NCBI GenBank assembly: GCA_965200805.1
Contig: OZ241384.1
Location: forward strand, 558,001 to 622,000
Length of the DNA: 64,000 bases
Reading direction: 5' to 3'
DNA from: MPNP01 sp026709725
GTDB lineage: Bacteria > Pseudomonadota > Alphaproteobacteria > Rhodobacterales > Rhodobacteraceae
Position numbers and translations under genes: made by a program. Below are positions 45,581-54,029 of this stretch, piece by piece. The first letter of the stretch is position 1. Every line of letters starts with the position of its first letter. The notes below the pieces were generated by a model that ran no database searches, was not told where the DNA came from, and saw only the letters and a list, made by a program, of their open reading frames with translations.

Positions 45581-46879
45581 ATGCCCGAGTCGGCAGCAGA
45601 GATGGCACGACAGTATGGCCTTGATGGCAAGACCTTCCGTCGGGCCTTGCGGGCCGAGGGCGTCCCGTGGCATCGACTGGGTGACCGCTGGGATCCACCC
45701 GAGGGCAGTTCCGAATATCAGGAGATGCTGCGGGTGGCTGAGAGACTTGCCGGAGACAGGTCGAGAAGGACCGCTGTGCGTGTGAAAACCCCGATGCAAC
45801 AGATCAACCGAACGCAGTATGAGGAAAACATCCGGATATTCAAGAAGCGCATTGGTGATGACCAATGCCCCATCTGGCCCAGTGAAGCGGCGATATCATC
45901 GGGATCAGTTCCGGATCGATTCCTCCACTACTGGTCGCCTGCGGCGGGCGGGATGTTCCGCACCCGATATGACATGACATACCCCGGATCTCCATTGGAG
46001 AGACTGGATAATGAGACCCGTAAGCGTGTGTCCTCCTGGATCTGGAGCCAGAATGTGGTCTTGGCAAACCTGGGCAATGACCAGACAGCTCCGATCCCCA
46101 TTCTCACTCCTGACATCATTGAGAATCTTGCCCAACAGTCCCCACTGACGATTGAGCAGCGCATCGACCGGGCCCTGCAGGCTATCGGCCGCCCACCGGC
46201 GGTGATTGACAAGGTGTTTGTGACTGTCCTCGGCAACATGGCAATTCAGAATCCAGACCTTCAGCAGCAACTTTTGTTCCGCGCTGCCACCGAATGTGGT
46301 TCCTCCCAAGATGAATATGCCTGGCTGCTTGATGAAATGACCGATGCCGGGCTGCTCAAAGCCGTAAGCAAGGCTCCTGAAAGGATACCCGAACACATGC
46401 TCACCGTTCAGGGCCTCAACCGCCTTGAGACCAGTGGTACCCCGCTTGTCTCCAGGACCGCCTTTGCCGCCATGTGGTTTGGCTCCGAAGTCACCGATGT
46501 CTACGAGAAGGGTATCAAGCCGGCAATCACAGAGGCCGGGTATGAGTCCGTCCGCATCGACGAGGAGGAGCATATCAACAAGATCGATGATGAGATCATT
46601 GCTGAAATCCACCGGGCCCGGTTTGTGGTCTGCGACCTGACCTGTGGGCTGGTCAAGAACTCCAAGGGCCAAGACACTGCAATCGCCCGCGGCAGCGTCT
46701 ATTACGAAGCCGGTTTTGCCCACGGCCTCGACAAGCCGGTGATCTGGACCTGTCGGGAAGACCTCATTGGCCAGGCCCATTTTGATGTGCGTCAGTACAG
46801 CATGATTTCTTGGAAGAAGGGCGAGGAAGAGGCACTCCGGGATGCCCTTGTCAACCGGATCCGTGCCGTAATCACCTGA
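45581..46879 (+). CDS. HTH plus nucleoside 2-deoxyribosyltransferase-like fusion protein, copy 2
   Basis: 432 residues, ATG at 45581 after GGAGG. Residues about 1-55 are the HTH-like domain (EMARQYGLDGKTFRRALRAE, GVPWHRLGDRWDP). Then the middle domain shared with copy 1 (SSWIWSQNVVLANLGNDQTA) and, from about residue 290, the deoxyribosyltransferase-like domain (TAFAAMWFGSEVTDVYEKGI, RIDEEEHINKIDDE, RFVVCDLTCG, YYEAGFAHGLDKPVIWTCRE). In copy 1 at 23948-25215 HTH and effector are separate genes. The single-protein layout suggests a DNA-sensing domain coupled to a nucleotide-acting one. Confidence 0.78.
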   Translation: MPESAAEMARQYGLDGKTFRRALRAEGVPWHRLGDRWDPPEGSSEYQEMLRVAERLAGDRSRRTAVRVKTPMQQINRTQYEENIRIFKKRIGDDQCPIWPSEAAISSGSVPDRFLHYWSPAAGGMFRTRYDMTYPGSPLERLDNETRKRVSSWIWSQNVVLANLGNDQTAPIPILTPDIIENLAQQSPLTIEQRIDRALQAIGRPPAVIDKVFVTVLGNMAIQNPDLQQQLLFRAATECGSSQDEYAWLLDEMTDAGLLKAVSKAPERIPEHMLTVQGLNRLETSGTPLVSRTAFAAMWFGSEVTDVYEKGIKPAITEAGYESVRIDEEEHINKIDDEIIAEIHRARFVVCDLTCGLVKNSKGQDTAIARGSVYYEAGFAHGLDKPVIWTCREDLIGQAHFDVRQYSMISWKKGEEEALRDALVNRIRAVIT

Positions 46880-46888
46880 TATGACCCC

Positions 46889-47158
46889 ATGCCCCTGACC
46901 CGCGCCCATCGCCGGACCGCCCGCCGCATCGATGCCGAGGCCAAGACCCTGCTCGACCGCGGTGGCAGGGAGGCCCTGCTCCTTGGTCTCAAGCCGCTGC
47001 TGATCCAGTTCAAGACCATCCTTGCAACCGCCACACCAGACGAGATGGACGGGCTGTGTGAGGCCCATCCGCACTTCGCCGAGGTCCTGATCCTCACGTC
47101 CAGCCTGGCCGAAGGGATTGCGACCGGGGACTTTGCGGATGTTCCGGGGCCCCGGTGA
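46889..47158 (+). CDS. Small protein, downstream partner of the fused gene
   Basis: 89 residues: MPLTRAHRRTARRIDAEAKT and LLIQFKTILATATPDEMDGL. It follows the deoxyribosyltransferase-like gene by 9 bases. A 5' remnant of its paralogue follows copy 1 at 25447. Predicted helical; function unknown. Confidence 0.6.
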   Translation: MPLTRAHRRTARRIDAEAKTLLDRGGREALLLGLKPLLIQFKTILATATPDEMDGLCEAHPHFAEVLILTSSLAEGIATGDFADVPGPR

Positions 47159-47407
47159 GGCCACACGCCCACCTGCCGCCATGGACGCCTTTTGTCGTGC
47201 GCTGTCGTGGCCAGGACGCCGGGATGCGTCCCAATCAGTGTCTGTGCGAAACCGGCCACGAGAGGCCACGACACGGGTCGTTGTAGGGCCCTGCTCGGGA
47301 TCCGTGTCAAATGGTGTCACTGACGGCCCGATTGCGGCTGAGTGCAGACTCTCACGCCAAGCCAGCCTGACACACCAGTCCCCGCTTATGACGGGTTTCC
47401 GTCCGTC

Positions 47408-47879
47408 TCAGCCCTGAATCCCGGATCCCGGGCAGACTCTGTGACGGCCGCCCACCCGGGGTCCACCACGAACCGTCTCTCCGGTCCCGGCCCACCGACC
47501 CTCGAACGTCTTGAACCGATGCTTGATCTCGGCGTCGGGATTGACGATGAAAAAGGTCCGGTTGCTCCAGCGCCTCCAGTAATACGCAAGCGTGCCGGGC
47601 GGGAGTTGGCCGATCCATTTCCGGATCTCTTGGTGATGCCCGCCCCTGGCGCGCGTGTTGTGGTGGTAGATGACCGCGGGTCGGCCGGACCAGGGCGGCG
47701 GCCGAGAAATTGAAAACCGCTGTTTGCAGGGCCGTCCGGATGGCGGGATCCAGCTGATCAAAGGCCGCCATCTCGCGGGCCGGCGACACCTTGTGTTTGC
47801 CCGCACCCAGACGGGCGGCTGTCGCTGCATCAAGAGCGTTGGTCTTGCGGGGTCCCTTCACATCATCCCTCTCCGTCAT
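47408..47879 (-). pseudogene. Frameshifted gene of unknown function
   Basis: ATG at 47879 overlaps the stop of the upstream gene (ATGA), so it belongs to that operon. The first frame reads MAAFDQLDPAIRTALQTAVF; the next frame continues YHHNTRARGGHHQEIRKWIG, QLPPGTLAYYWRRWSNRTFF. One shift near 47690-47710 joins them. No family assigned. Confidence 0.5.
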
Positions 47880-48298
47880 CGCTGCCCCGGAAACCCCTGG
47901 CCGGTCAGGGCCGCCAACCCCAGTTCCGCGTCATCCATCTCGAGGATGCGGTCGATGGTGCCGTCCCAGATGGCCTGCGCTCCTGCGAGGATGGCGCGGG
48001 CCATCGTGTCCAGATCGGGCAGGACGGCCACCAGCCGCTCGACCTCGGCCCGGTCTTCGGGATCCTCGGCTTCCTCGCGCCACCGGACGAGCTGCTGGCG
48101 GTAGATGTCGGCCATCGCGAGGACCTGCGTATCGGCGCGATCAATCCGGTCGACGGTGGCATCATCGAGGATGTGCGGCTTGGTGCGGCCCTCCTGCACG
48201 TTGGCCAGCATCGCCTTCGCATCGTCGAGGGAGGCATCGATCATGTTGGCAAACATGGGCAGCATGGCGAGCGGCTGCCAGTTGGGGGTTGTGGTCAT
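47876..48298 (-). CDS. Hypothetical helical protein
   Basis: 140 residues from the ATG at 48298 (MTTTPNWQPLAMLPMFANMI). Mostly helical and acidic, with DDATVDRIDRADTQVLAMAD and DLDTMARAILAGAQAIWDGT. A fragment of a paralogue is at 17354-17491, so it belongs to a mobile or amplified family. Located downstream of the Slam locus behind a hairpin. Confidence 0.65.
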   Translation of the reverse strand: MTTTPNWQPLAMLPMFANMIDASLDDAKAMLANVQEGRTKPHILDDATVDRIDRADTQVLAMADIYRQQLVRWREEAEDPEDRAEVERLVAVLPDLDTMARAILAGAQAIWDGTIDRILEMDDAELGLAALTGQGFPGQR

Positions 48299-48363
48299 GG
48301 GATGGCCTTCCGGTCTGCAGAGCGGCGAGGGTAGCAGAGGGAGCGGTGGAGGGCAAAGGTGAC

Positions 48364-48395
48364 ACCCATTCTGTTTTGTGCAAAACAAAATGGGT
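48364..48395. terminator. Strong hairpin between the zincin lipoprotein gene and the next gene
   Basis: ACCCATTCTGTTTTG pairs with AAAACAAAATGGGT around TGC (one mismatch in 14). It is placed 38 bases after the stop of the lipoprotein gene on the minus strand, where a terminator is expected. Runs of T/A in the arms allow terminator function in either direction. Confidence 0.55.
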
Positions 48396-48432
48396 CAGCT
48401 CAGGGTGCTGGCCTGCCATGTTCCCATTTGTT

Positions 48433-49962
48433 TCATTCGCGCACAGCTCCGAAGGCGGCCGACAGATCGGGATGCTCGAGGACACCGGCGGCGCCTTCAT
48501 GGGCGGTGCCGACAAAGACGCCGGTGACGATGCCGGGGTCATCGCCCGGGGCGAAGGCTGCGTCGAAGCCGGACTGCAGGCCGTCCTCCCAGAGTGTCAG
48601 CGTGTAGGCGAGATCGCCATCGCCCCAGCGGGTGCCGGTCCCGGGGTTGCCGGGATGGGCGCGGTGCGACCAGGACTCAAGGTGGGTGAAAGCGGCCTCG
48701 CCCGTGCGACGGTCGAGGTTGACGGCGATCGCAGCCTCACCCGCCACGGTGCGGCCCTCGCGGCGGGTGAAGCCAAGGAGGAGGCCCGCCCAGGTCGCGC
48801 GGGTGCCAAGATGGGCCAGCGGTCGGTCTGGCTGCGGTCCATAGACCCAGGGTGTGGGCAGCCCGTTGCGCCAGAGGACGCCGTGCTGCAGGATCTCGGT
48901 GTCGGCGAGATCAGCCACCCCGATGAGGTGGAAGCCCACAGTCTCCCAGGCCCCGAAGTCGGCGACGGTCAGATCGTTGATCGGCGTGCCCACCGGCAGG
49001 CGCGCCAGCGCCCGCAGGGCCGTGCCATCAAGCGTGACATAGAGATCGGGGTTCACAGCCGGGTCATAGCGGGGCTGCAGGATGGAGGTGGGGTATTGGG
49101 CGGGGTTCACATGGGCGATGATGCCGAGGGCATGCAGGAGCTCGTGCAGGACAGTGATGCGGAGATCGGCCCGGCCCGACCGGAAGGCCCGATGGGTGCG
49201 ATCGATATAGGCATTGCCACCGAGGGTCTGGCGCGTGTCCCGATCAAATTCCGCCCCACCGATGCCGAGGGTGGCCGCCGTCCAGGGCTCGCCCCCTTCG
49301 TCCGGTGCCGGCCAGCCGGTCTGGCCATTGGTGAAGTGGAGGTGGATCTCATCGGCGGGGATGCCGGCGTCGGTGGCCGCCAGGGCCACATCGGCCCCAA
49401 GGCGGAGGCGGCGGTCCCAGGGCAGGGCCGTGTTGAGGATGCGCAGCGCGTCATCCACCGTTTCGCGTTCGGTGGGGGTGGCGCCCTGGCCGAGGCGCAC
49501 GGTCCTCGGGCCGGCGGGGTGGGTGATGATGAGGTCGCCATCCCCTTCGGTGTCTGCCTGATCCTGGAAGGCCTGCAGGAAGGCAAGGAGCTCGAAGGCG
49601 CTGGCACTGCCATCGCGGCCAAGCGGGTCGCGCCAGAGGCCGGAGTGGAGGGTGCCATCGCCTTGCGGGGTCATCGTGGCGAGATCCTCTGCCGAGGGCG
49701 ATTCATGGCGGAAGGCCGGGCCGATACCAAGCGTCCGGCCATCCCCTGGTCGGATATGGGCTGCGATCAGCCGGGGTGGGGCCGCGGCTGCGGGTGGGTC
49801 GATGCTGGTGGGGCCGTCCGCGGCTGCGGGTGAGTCTGCCGGGGATGGGATAGTGTCCGGGGAGGGGGCCGGTCGGGACGGGCCACTGTCGGAACCCCCA
49901 CAGGCCGTGAGCGTGAGGGCCGTGAGGGCAGCAAGGACCGGGGGGCGCAGTGGTGTCATCAT
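48433..49962 (-). CDS. Surface lipoprotein with zincin metalloprotease motif and TbpB-like C-terminus
   Basis: 509 residues. Lipobox LTLTACGGSDSG (Cys about 21), a proline-rich linker (30-65), then a catalytic-type region containing ITVLHELLHALGIIAHVNP (HExxH at about 273-277 with Gly 280 and a further His at 284, one residue later than the classical HExxHxxGxxH). The C-terminal part (TRREGRTVAGEAAIAVNLDR, GIVTGVFVGTAHEGAAGVLE, AAFGAVRE) ends like TbpB-type barrels. The start overlaps the acyltransferase stop (ATGA). Likely exported by the adjacent Slam and acting outside the cell. Protease activity is inferred from the motif only. Confidence 0.75.
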   Translation of the reverse strand: MMTPLRPPVLAALTALTLTACGGSDSGPSRPAPSPDTIPSPADSPAAADGPTSIDPPAAAAPPRLIAAHIRPGDGRTLGIGPAFRHESPSAEDLATMTPQGDGTLHSGLWRDPLGRDGSASAFELLAFLQAFQDQADTEGDGDLIITHPAGPRTVRLGQGATPTERETVDDALRILNTALPWDRRLRLGADVALAATDAGIPADEIHLHFTNGQTGWPAPDEGGEPWTAATLGIGGAEFDRDTRQTLGGNAYIDRTHRAFRSGRADLRITVLHELLHALGIIAHVNPAQYPTSILQPRYDPAVNPDLYVTLDGTALRALARLPVGTPINDLTVADFGAWETVGFHLIGVADLADTEILQHGVLWRNGLPTPWVYGPQPDRPLAHLGTRATWAGLLLGFTRREGRTVAGEAAIAVNLDRRTGEAAFTHLESWSHRAHPGNPGTGTRWGDGDLAYTLTLWEDGLQSGFDAAFAPGDDPGIVTGVFVGTAHEGAAGVLEHPDLSAAFGAVRE

Positions 49963-50687
49963 GGTCCTCCTTGGGTGAGCCACAGCATCGCCCACAGAGC
50001 GCCGAAGAGCACGGGCTGGTGGACAAGGTAGACGGCGAGGCTGTGCCGGCCCAGCCAGCGCAGGGCGGTGCAGATCCGATCGGTCAGGGCCACGGATGCC
50101 AGCGCGTCCTGCACGCCCCATGAACGGATGATCCACTGCCCCAAAGCGAGACCGAGGAGAACCGGCGCCAGCCATGGGAAGAGCGGGCGGAAGTCGCTGG
50201 CCGGTGGGGCCGGACCACCGAGACCCAGCCAGATGGACACGGTATTGGGGGCGAGGCCGGATGTCAGGACATCGACCGTCAGCACGGCTGCGGCAGCCAG
50301 TACGGCTGCCAGCCAAGGTGCACGGAGAAACGGGAGACTGAGGACCGCAGCGAGTGCGATCATGTGCAGGATGCCGAACTGGATGGGTTGCGCGGGTGTC
50401 GCCCACAGTGTGACGGCGGTCACCGCAAGGGCGGCGAGCAGGAGGCGCAGGAGGCGCACCGTCCAGGGCCGCCAGCGGAGCCCATCGGCATGGGCCAGCG
50501 CAAAACTGACACCGGCGAGCGCAAGGAAGGTTCCAGCGATGGTGGCCGCCACCGCCTGGCCGAGCGGCGTTGTGGCCGTGCCGGGCGCCACGACGCCGAA
50601 ATAGGCCAGGTCCCAAGTCAGGTGATAGGCGATCATGGCGATCAGCGCGCCCCCGCGCAGGGCATCAAGGAGGGGGATGCGGGGCAT
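49959..50687 (-). CDS. DUF1624 (heparan-alpha-glucosaminide N-acetyltransferase-like) membrane protein
   Basis: 242 residues from the ATG at 50687 (MPRIPLLDALRGGALIAMIA). The RxxxLDxxRG opening, the segment YHLTWDLAYFG and several long hydrophobic segments (AAVLAAAAVLTVDVLTSG, LAPVLLGLALGQWII) match the DUF1624 acyltransferase family, integral inner-membrane proteins. The gene sits between the broken TbpB-like lipoprotein and the zincin lipoprotein in one operon. A role in modifying lipoproteins or surface glycans is possible but unproven. Confidence 0.75.
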   Translation of the reverse strand: MPRIPLLDALRGGALIAMIAYHLTWDLAYFGVVAPGTATTPLGQAVAATIAGTFLALAGVSFALAHADGLRWRPWTVRLLRLLLAALAVTAVTLWATPAQPIQFGILHMIALAAVLSLPFLRAPWLAAVLAAAAVLTVDVLTSGLAPNTVSIWLGLGGPAPPASDFRPLFPWLAPVLLGLALGQWIIRSWGVQDALASVALTDRICTALRWLGRHSLAVYLVHQPVLFGALWAMLWLTQGGP

Positions 50688-50697
50688 GGGCGGGTCG

Positions 50698-51352
50698 TCA
50701 CTCCACCGAGCGACTGGCCCCGAAGGCCCCGACGATACCGTTGCGTTCAAACACGCCCCCGACCTCAGCGGCCTCCGGGCCGTAGAAGGCGCCCGTGATG
50801 GCATGGCCCGTCCCTGCGGTCGGAGGGTCACGTCGACGTCCGGAGCGGCAAGATCGGCGATGGCGAGGGTGGCGGTCCCGCGCACGGGCCGATCGTTGGC
50901 ATCGAGGCCGACGAGATCGCCCTGCCATGTGGCTGCGCCGGACGCAGGCAGGCTGCCGCGGTGCCTGATGCCAGGGCGACGGCATAACGGGCCTCGATCC
51001 CATCAAACCGGTTGTAGACGGCAGATGCCCGTACATCCTTCCAGTCCCCGTTCGTGTTCCAGGCAGTGGCCACGGCCCCGTCCACATCGGTGTCATCATA
51101 GAGGTTGAACGCGATCGTCTGCCCGTCGATGCTTGCCGTGCAGGCCCCGCTGGGGCGGCAGGACACCGGGACCCGCAGGGATTCTCCCTGGAAACTGTAG
51201 TGCAGATCGCTGAGCAGGATGGCATTGGCATCGATCTCGGTCAGAGGTGGACCGTGGACGGTGATGTCAGGGCCGCTCCCACCGCCCCCACAGGCAGTCA
51301 GGAACAGGACGCAGGCAAGGGCCGGAAGAGCAAGGACGCGATGTCGGGGCAT
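50698..51352 (-). pseudogene. TbpB-like lipoprotein adjacent to Slam, two frameshifts
   Basis: Lipobox at LFLTACGGGGSG (ATG at 51352). The first frame runs to about 50960; the second gives SGAATWQGDLVGLDANDRPV and RGTATLAIADL; the third gives TGHAITGAFYGPEAAEVGGV and ends IVGAFGA. The last motif (GAFYGPxAxEVGGVF...GAFGA) is the classic end of Slam-dependent barrels such as TbpB and factor-H-binding protein. Breaks lie near 50945-50965 and 50815-50825. About 218 residues if repaired. Next to Slam, as expected for its cognate substrate. Confidence 0.75.
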
Positions 51353-51387
51353 GGAAGACCTCCCTTGGGGGTGGTGCGCACGAACGG

Positions 51388-52839
51388 TCAGAACTGCCGG
51401 ACGAAACTGATATCGGCGTAGGTGCGCTTGTAGCCCTGATCATCGGGCGTGTTGTTGGAGCGCCGCCTTGTGGTGCCGACCGAGAGGCGCGGGCTGAAGC
51501 CGGCGACGGTGAGGTCGCGCTTGAGGATCGAGACCGTGACATCGGTGGTGGTGTCCTGCCGCCGGGAGCGATCGGCCGTTGTCCGTCGGCTGTCCCATCG
51601 GGTGCGCGACAGCGTCCCCGAGACGCCGACGGTCCAGCCGCGGGCCAGGTCGCGGGTGAGGCCGAGGCGCAGGCCACGGGTGCGGGTGCGGGCACTCATG
51701 CGGTCGGGTTTCTCGCGGCCGGTCGAGAGGGATCCCGTCACGGCGAGCGTCGGGGTCGCCTGATGGCTGACACCGAGGGTGAGGTCCGTGCGCGGGCCGT
51801 TGAGGGCGCGGCTGCCGCGCGGGACATGGCGGCGCTCGCGGCGGGCCAGATCAAGCGTGAGACGGGTGCGGGGCGTGAGGCGGTGCTGCATCTCGAGGCG
51901 GAGACCGGGGTCATCGTAGCTGGTCTCACCGGCGTCCCAGCGCCGGGCCGTGGTGAGAAGGAGGCTCGCCCGCGTGCGGGGGGTCAGGGCCATCTCGGGG
52001 CCGAGATGAAAGCGCAGGGTCGTCGAGTCCCAGGCCCGCGTCTTGTAGTCGGTGTGGGCGATGCCGGCCCCAAGACGCAGGCGGGTGCGGTCATTGATGG
52101 GATGGTGGTATTCACCGCCCCCGAAGAGGCGCAGGCCGACACCCGAGGTCGGCGGCGGGTTGTCGCGGGTGAAGTTCAGGGGCCGACCGGTGCCGAAGAC
52201 ATCGAGGGCGATGGTGCGCTGGGAGGAGGCCTGGCCGATGTTGGTGTCGGGTGCCAGCGCAAAGCCCCCATAGGCGCTCCAGCGGCGGCGTGCCTCGATG
52301 GCGGTGAGGAAGCGCTGGACATTGGCCGCGACCGGTTCCGGGATGTCGCCCGCCAGCACCCGGCGGAACTGGCGGCGCGCCAGCCCATCCTGGCCCCTGA
52401 CGAAGAAGGCGCGGGCGAGTTCGAGCCGGACGCGCGTCGCCTCGGGATTGACGACCAGCAGGACCCGGAAGGCGGCGATTGACCCGTCAAGGAGTGTCTC
52501 CCGGACATCCGCGGGCACGCGGGGGTCCTCGGCAGCCGTGAGGAGGGCGAGGCCGAGATCAAAGAGCCGGGCGGCGGCGCGGGGATCGGTGGCCTCGGCG
52601 GCGAGGGTGACAAGGGCGGACTGCCAGTCGCCCGCGGCCAGCGCGGCCTCGGCGGCAAGGAGGGCCTGGTCGGCCGGGGAGCGGGCATCCGGGCTGACGG
52701 GATCGCCCGGGCTTGGCGCCTGGGCGCTGGCGGGTGCGACCGCCAGCAGGGCAAACAGGGCGACAAGGATCAGCAGCCAGCCGCAGATCAGGGGCCCGCT
52801 CGGGCGCCAGCGGGGACGTGGGGGTGTCTCGGTCATCAT
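51388..52839 (-). CDS. Slam: surface lipoprotein assembly modulator (DUF560)
   Basis: 483 residues. Hydrophobic signal GWLLILVALFALLAVAPASA, then a TPR-like helical domain to about residue 170 (LLAAEAALAAGDWQSALVTL, RVRLELARAFFVRGQDGLAR), then a beta-barrel with GGFALAPDTNIGQASSQRTI and a C-terminal Phe (YADISFVRQF), the pattern of outer-membrane proteins. DUF560/Slam proteins move lipoproteins across the outer membrane to the surface. The flanking TbpB-like lipoproteins are its probable substrates. ATG 52839 or the next codon is the likely start. Confidence 0.85.
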   Translation of the reverse strand: MMTETPPRPRWRPSGPLICGWLLILVALFALLAVAPASAQAPSPGDPVSPDARSPADQALLAAEAALAAGDWQSALVTLAAEATDPRAAARLFDLGLALLTAAEDPRVPADVRETLLDGSIAAFRVLLVVNPEATRVRLELARAFFVRGQDGLARRQFRRVLAGDIPEPVAANVQRFLTAIEARRRWSAYGGFALAPDTNIGQASSQRTIALDVFGTGRPLNFTRDNPPPTSGVGLRLFGGGEYHHPINDRTRLRLGAGIAHTDYKTRAWDSTTLRFHLGPEMALTPRTRASLLLTTARRWDAGETSYDDPGLRLEMQHRLTPRTRLTLDLARRERRHVPRGSRALNGPRTDLTLGVSHQATPTLAVTGSLSTGREKPDRMSARTRTRGLRLGLTRDLARGWTVGVSGTLSRTRWDSRRTTADRSRRQDTTTDVTVSILKRDLTVAGFSPRLSVGTTRRRSNNTPDDQGYKRTYADISFVRQF

Positions 52840-52855
52840 CGGGGCATGGATCCTT

Positions 52856-53149
52856 TCAGGGTCGGCTGTCTGGCGCCCGGTGCGCATCATGCGTGGATGC
52901 CGGGGGCGGGTGGCCTGTCTCCTGCCCCCGGGCCGCTTCCAGCTGGAGGACGGGAATGCGGGCGGTGGTCAGGGCGTCGTCCTGTCCCGCGGCGTCATGG
53001 CGGGCGAGATCCCGGATGGCATCCTCGTCGGCGACCTGCTGGACCGGATGCAGGGCACCCCGGGCCCGCAGGCGCGCAAGGCGCTCGGCCAGCATCGTCC
53101 GGCAGGCCAGCGAGCGGCGGATGGTGGTGGGGTGGGGGCTGTTGGTCAC
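52856..53149 (-). CDS. Small hypothetical protein upstream of Slam
   Basis: 97 residues, MTNSPHPTTIRRSLACRTML then ERLARLRARGALHPVQQVAD. It ends 17 bases ahead of the Slam start on the same strand. The GC-rich composition makes open frames common here, so the gene is uncertain. Confidence 0.4.
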   Translation of the reverse strand: MTNSPHPTTIRRSLACRTMLAERLARLRARGALHPVQQVADEDAIRDLARHDAAGQDDALTTARIPVLQLEAARGQETGHPPPASTHDAHRAPDSRP

Positions 53150-53191
53150 GGGGCGTCCTTGGGGGCGGTCATCCTGCGGGGGATGGTGAAA

Positions 53192-53421
53192 TCAGGCAGC
53201 CGGACAAATCGGCAACCCGGGCTGACCGTCCTGGCAGTGGGGACACCGCCGCCTGTGGGCATCGCAACTGTTGCAGCCATACACACGGCCGCACACACGG
53301 CACCGCATGGCCCGGATGTAACTCCGGGAAGATGGACCGGGCGCGGACGGTACTGGGGTGACAGTTGGTGCGTCTTGTGACGCAACTCCTGCCCGTTCGC
53401 GTTGATGTCTCCTGCTCGCAA
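53192..53421 (-). pseudogene. Decayed paralogue of the zinc-ribbon gene at 25217
   Basis: The first frame has GDINANGQEL (compare GDINPNGQEA); the second frame has CRVCGRVYGCNSCDAHRRRC and PHCQDGQPGLPI (compare CHHCQASYGANSCDIHIRRC). One frameshift near 53290-53310 separates them. Found without a deoxyribosyltransferase-like neighbour. Confidence 0.6.
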
Positions 53422-53733
53422 GTGATGCCCTCCCTGTGCCCCTCTGGAGTGGGGTTACATGTCGACAGGTTCGCCATTCTCTTCACCAAGCTCCTCGATT
53501 ATCTCGATGGGAATGCGTTGCCATGAGGCCTTGCCAGCCCACCATGCACACGCGGCGGTCGCCAGGCAATGCCACTGGGCTTCAGGCGAATACGGCCAAA
53601 GAGCCTGCCATCCTTGCAGACGGTACCGTCAATTGAGTTTCCGTCACTGCCCTTGCTGTCCCATGCGCAGGCCATCGTTCAGTCTCCTTTCACTGCTGGA
53701 CCAGAAACGGGCGGCCTAAAGGTGGCCTCTCCC

Positions 53734-53946
53734 TTATGTCACTGCTCCCCAGAGAACTTCAGAATGATCGCAGGTTCGTTGACGGACAATCGCTTCCAAT
53801 GCCGCGTTTGCCCCCGCGCTGTCGGCATGTCCGGGTCCACGCGATTCAGGGACAGGACCGCGTGTGGTTTCCCCACCGCCCCCGCATGCTGTCAGGAGGA
53901 ACACAGGGGTCAGGGCCAAGACCTGGAGGGGTCGGGATCGGGTCAT
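53734..53946 (-). CDS. Short lipoprotein, possibly a truncated TbpB-like lipoprotein
   Basis: 70 residues: MTRSRPLQVLALTPVFLLTA then CGGGGETTRG. The signal and lipobox resemble those of the long lipoproteins at 54030-57654, but the protein ends early. Probably a 5' remnant of a duplicated lipoprotein gene. Confidence 0.5.
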   Translation of the reverse strand: MTRSRPLQVLALTPVFLLTACGGGGETTRGPVPESRGPGHADSAGANAALEAIVRQRTCDHSEVLWGAVT

Positions 53947-54029
53947 CATGTCATCCCTTGTGGCCTGGTGGCAGGGCAGGACCACCCATCGGCAGCCCCT
54001 GGCGGGTGTTGGTGCGGCAGTGGCATGGG

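Noticed and set aside
47791..49833. A 680-codon plus-strand open frame
   Set aside because: It lies antisense to the zincin lipoprotein gene, which has a lipobox and motifs. The open frame follows from GC-rich codon use.
52298..53380. A 360-codon plus-strand open frame
   Set aside because: Mostly antisense to the Slam coding region and low-complexity.
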